Part shown: positions 40,076-42,244 of the stretch, in pieces
Layout of the letters: every line of letters begins with the position of its first letter
Numbering within the stretch: position 1 is the first letter of the stretch
Origin: an uncultured Clostridia bacterium
Lineage (GTDB): Bacteria; Bacillota; Clostridia; Christensenellales; Borkfalkiaceae
NCBI GenBank assembly: GCA_947626005.1
Contig: CANQQM010000009.1
Location: 1-42,244 of the forward strand
Reading direction: 5' to 3'
Length of the DNA: 42,244 nt
Program-made: the position numbers and the translations under genes
The notes under the pieces: generated by a model
What the model was told of the DNA's origin: nothing
Seen by the model: only the letters and a program-made list of their open reading frames with translations
Database searches by the model: none

Positions 40076-42244
40076 TATTTATCCCCGTCGATGCTGCCGT
40101 ACTTCGCTTCGTACTCTTCCTTGGTGAGGAGCACCGTCCTCGCCTTGGCCTTCCCGTCGAAGGGAGAGATGTAGCCCATGTATTCCATCCATTCGATGAT
40201 CTTGCCCGCATGGTTGTAGCCGACCGCACAGCGGCGCTGGATGAGCGAAATGGACGCCGAACCGAGCTTGACGACGATGCCGAGGGCGCGGATGTATTGC
40301 GGATCGACGGCGCCGTCGCCGTCCTCCGACATGCCGCCGTCCTCCGACGCGCCGCCCGACTTATTGATGTACTCCGCGACGTTGCTGTCGAAGTAGGCCT
40401 CGTTGTTCGCCTTGACGTCGGCGACGACCTCCTGCACCTCGGCTTCGCTGAGGTACGCCCCCTGCACGCGCATGCGGTTGAACATGCCCTCCGTGCGGTA
40501 GTACATATCGCCGTTTCCGAGCAGCTTTTCCGCCCCGACTTCGTCGAGAATGGTGTGCGAATCCACCCCTTGGATGACACGGAAGGCGATACGCGTCGGA
40601 AGGTTGCTCTTGATGACGCCCGTGATGACGTCGACGGAGGGGCGCTGCGTCGCAAGCACGAGGTGGATGCCCGCCGCACGCGACTTCTGCGCAAGGCGCT
40701 GGATACGCTCTTCGATATCCTTCTTGGCGACCGACATGAGGTCGGCAAGCTCGTCGACGACGATGACGATCTTGGGAAGTTTCTCCTCGTCCTCCGTCCT
40801 GCAGGCGTTGTAGCCGTCGATCGAATTGACGTTGGTGCCGCGGGCGGTCTTTTCGCTGAAGAGGGTGTACCGCCGCTCCATCTCCTTGATCGCCCAGTTG
40901 AGCGCCATGACCGCCTTCTGGGCGTCGGTGACGATCTCGTTGATCATGAGGTGAGGCAAGCCTTCGTAGATCGCAAACTCCACCTTCTTCGGGTCGATGA
41001 GGATGAGGCGAAGGTCCTCGGGGGAGTATTTGCAGATGAGGCTTATGAGCATGGAGTTGAGGAATACCGACTTGCCCGAGCCCGTCGCACCGGCGACGAG
41101 GAGGTGCTTCATCTTGACGATATTCCCGCACACGTTGCGGCCCTCGACGTCCTTCCCGATCGCAAACATCAGCGCCTCGGGTTTGGCGTTCACAAACTCG
41201 TCCGCAAAGAGGATGGGACGCAGCCCCACCGTCGCACGGACGCGGTTTGGAACTTCGATGGAGATGGCGCCCGATTCGTTGTTGGCATACATGTTGACGC
41301 CGTCGCGCACCTGAAGGCGGAGGGCGATCTCCTGCTCACGCTTGGTGACGGTCCCCACCGAAATGTTGCGCGGGATGTCGATATCGTACCTTGTAAAGGA
41401 GGACCCGCAAGTCACCTTGACGATCTCGGCGTCGACGCGGAAGCCCGCAAGGGTGTCGACGATGATCGCCGAATTGCGCTCGATCTCCTCGGGCGGAACG
41501 CGCACGACGTCGTCGTATGTATTGAAGAGGTCGAAGTTCGGCACACGGTACTTGGGATAGATGTGCCTTTCGGGGGGCTTGGGCGCCTCGTCGGGGACGG
41601 GGACGGCGGGACGGCTTGCGGCACGGATCCCCCGCTCCCCGCGCGAACGCTCGGCACGGGCAGGGCGCTCGATGGGTGCGTCGTCCTGCGGCTCGTCGGT
41701 GTCGAAGAGGTCCGCATCCGAGGAAAATGCGCGGTCTGCGCCCTCGTCGGGCTCCGAAGAGACGGCGGGCGGGGCGGGTTCGTCGAAGAGACGGCGGAAG
41801 TCCTCCCGCGGGGCGTCGGGCTCCCGCGAAGGTTCGCTGAGACGGTAGGCGGTCGGATCGTCCGAACGGAAAGAGGTCGTCTCCGTGGGTTCGTTGAGAC
41901 GGTACGCCGAATCGTCGCGCCCCGCTCCCCTGTCCGCAAACGGATCGGTGAAGTCGCGGGTGCGGTCGGGTTCGCGGGTGGGCTCCTCCTCCCGTCTTGC
42001 GAAGGGATCGGTGAAGTCGCGGGTACGGTCGGGTTCGCGGGTCGGTTCCTCCTCCCGTCTTGCGAAGGGATCGGTGAAGTCGCGGGTGCGGTCGGGTTCG
42101 CGGGTCGGTTCCTCCTCCCGTCTTGCGAAGGGATCGGTGAAGTCGCGGGTGCGGTCGGGTTCGCGGGTGGGCTCCTCCTCCCGTCTCGCAAAGGGATCGG
42201 TGAAGTCGCGGGTACGGTCGGGTTCGCGGGTCGGTTCCTCCTCC
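40075..42244 (-). CDS. ftsK: DNA translocase FtsK/SpoIIIE, C-terminal part (start lies beyond the window)
   Basis: About 722 codons are visible; the N-terminal membrane domain lies past 42244. The visible part begins with a Pro/Glu/Arg/Asp-rich linker, including almost five 21-residue repeats. The alpha/beta motor follows: Walker A AGATGSGKS (about 41069-41093), a Walker B region IVIVVDELADLM (about 40738-40773), and ATQRPSVDVITGVIKSNLPTRIAF. The gamma winged helix (SISLIQRRCAVGYNHAGKIIEWM), which reads polar DNA sequences, is at the end. FtsK pumps chromosomes through the closing septum; SpoIIIE does so into the forespore. The two cannot be told apart here. A GTG at 41544 lies inside the frame and is not the start, because the frame stays open to the window edge. 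Confidence 0.95.
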   Translation of the reverse strand, partial: EEEPTREPDRTRDFTDPFARREEEPTREPDRTRDFTDPFARREEEPTREPDRTRDFTDPFARREEEPTREPDRTRDFTDPFARREEEPTREPDRTRDFTDPFADRGAGRDDSAYRLNEPTETTSFRSDDPTAYRLSEPSREPDAPREDFRRLFDEPAPPAVSSEPDEGADRAFSSDADLFDTDEPQDDAPIERPARAERSRGERGIRAASRPAVPVPDEAPKPPERHIYPKYRVPNFDLFNTYDDVVRVPPEEIERNSAIIVDTLAGFRVDAEIVKVTCGSSFTRYDIDIPRNISVGTVTKREQEIALRLQVRDGVNMYANNESGAISIEVPNRVRATVGLRPILFADEFVNAKPEALMFAIGKDVEGRNVCGNIVKMKHLLVAGATGSGKSVFLNSMLISLICKYSPEDLRLILIDPKKVEFAIYEGLPHLMINEIVTDAQKAVMALNWAIKEMERRYTLFSEKTARGTNVNSIDGYNACRTEDEEKLPKIVIVVDELADLMSVAKKDIEERIQRLAQKSRAAGIHLVLATQRPSVDVITGVIKSNLPTRIAFRVIQGVDSHTILDEVGAEKLLGNGDMYYRTEGMFNRMRVQGAYLSEAEVQEVVADVKANNEAYFDSNVAEYINKSGGASEDGGMSEDGDGAVDPQYIRALGIVVKLGSASISLIQRRCAVGYNHAGKIIEWMEYMGYISPFDGKAKARTVLLTKEEYEAKYGSIDGDK
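41942..42244 (-). repeat. 63-bp in-frame tandem repeat in the ftsK linker
   Basis: About 4.8 copies with a strict 63-bp period, nearly identical at the DNA level. Each encodes 21 residues of the form EEEPTREPDR plus TRDFTDPFARR. The array continues beyond the window. The last copy toward the motor diverges into DPFADRGAGRDD. Confidence 0.92.

Noticed and set aside
41412-42191. Minus-strand frame rich in PANPTAPATSPIPSQDGRR repeats
   Set aside because: A frame-shifted reading of the ftsK linker repeats. The FtsK frame stays open across the same DNA and continues into the motor domain.

Overview
The window is a gene-dense, GC-rich stretch of chromosome, probably from an uncultured member of the Bacillota (Clostridia). 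The evidence is strong Shine-Dalgarno sites (AGGAGG type), sigma-A promoters that nearly all have a 17-nt spacer, and Firmicute gene order such as prs / pth / mfd / PrsA-like foldase and ftsK / rimO / pgsA / cinA / recA. A gut Christensenellales-like lineage is a guess from the high GC and the Hint-domain surface protein. No rRNA, CRISPR array, phage or transposase was seen. Most genes lie on the minus strand.

Layout: 1-1.8 kb holds the N-terminal part of a PcrA/UvrD helicase, a conserved protein of unknown function and rpsU. 1.8-4.4 kb is a fused ABC ATPase/permease. 4.5-6.6 kb is a two-gene unit of an ArsR-type regulator and a glycerol-1-phosphate dehydrogenase. 6.7-8.8 kb is a two-component system. 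9.0-11.0 kb is a radical SAM / DUF4130 pair thought to act on DNA. Next come a degenerate ferritin-like protein, a YghZ-type aldo/keto reductase, a 50-residue protein, uppP, a large foldase-like lipoprotein, mfd, pth, prs, malic enzyme and a lipoprotein GH51 arabinofuranosidase.

25.4-29.6 kb is an accessory island of visibly lower GC. It holds a secreted papain-like peptidase / GLUG / Hint protein, a small membrane-anchored partner, the wreck of a GntR regulator behind a good promoter, and clusters of intergenic repeats. 29.6-34 kb has metK, a PflX-like radical SAM protein, an ABC-F ATPase and tRNA-Pro(CGG). An AT-rich stretch with a decayed gene follows. 34.6-42.2 kb reads (minus strand) ftsK, rimO, pgsA, cinA, recA and then a GH1 beta-glucosidase only 12 bp after recA.

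Points most worth following: (a) the Hint-peptidase locus; (b) three promoters whose -10 box lies 6-8 nt before the start codon, which predicts leaderless mRNAs; (c) two intergenic repeat families whose hairpins carry compensatory base changes; (d) a 63-bp in-frame tandem repeat in the FtsK linker.
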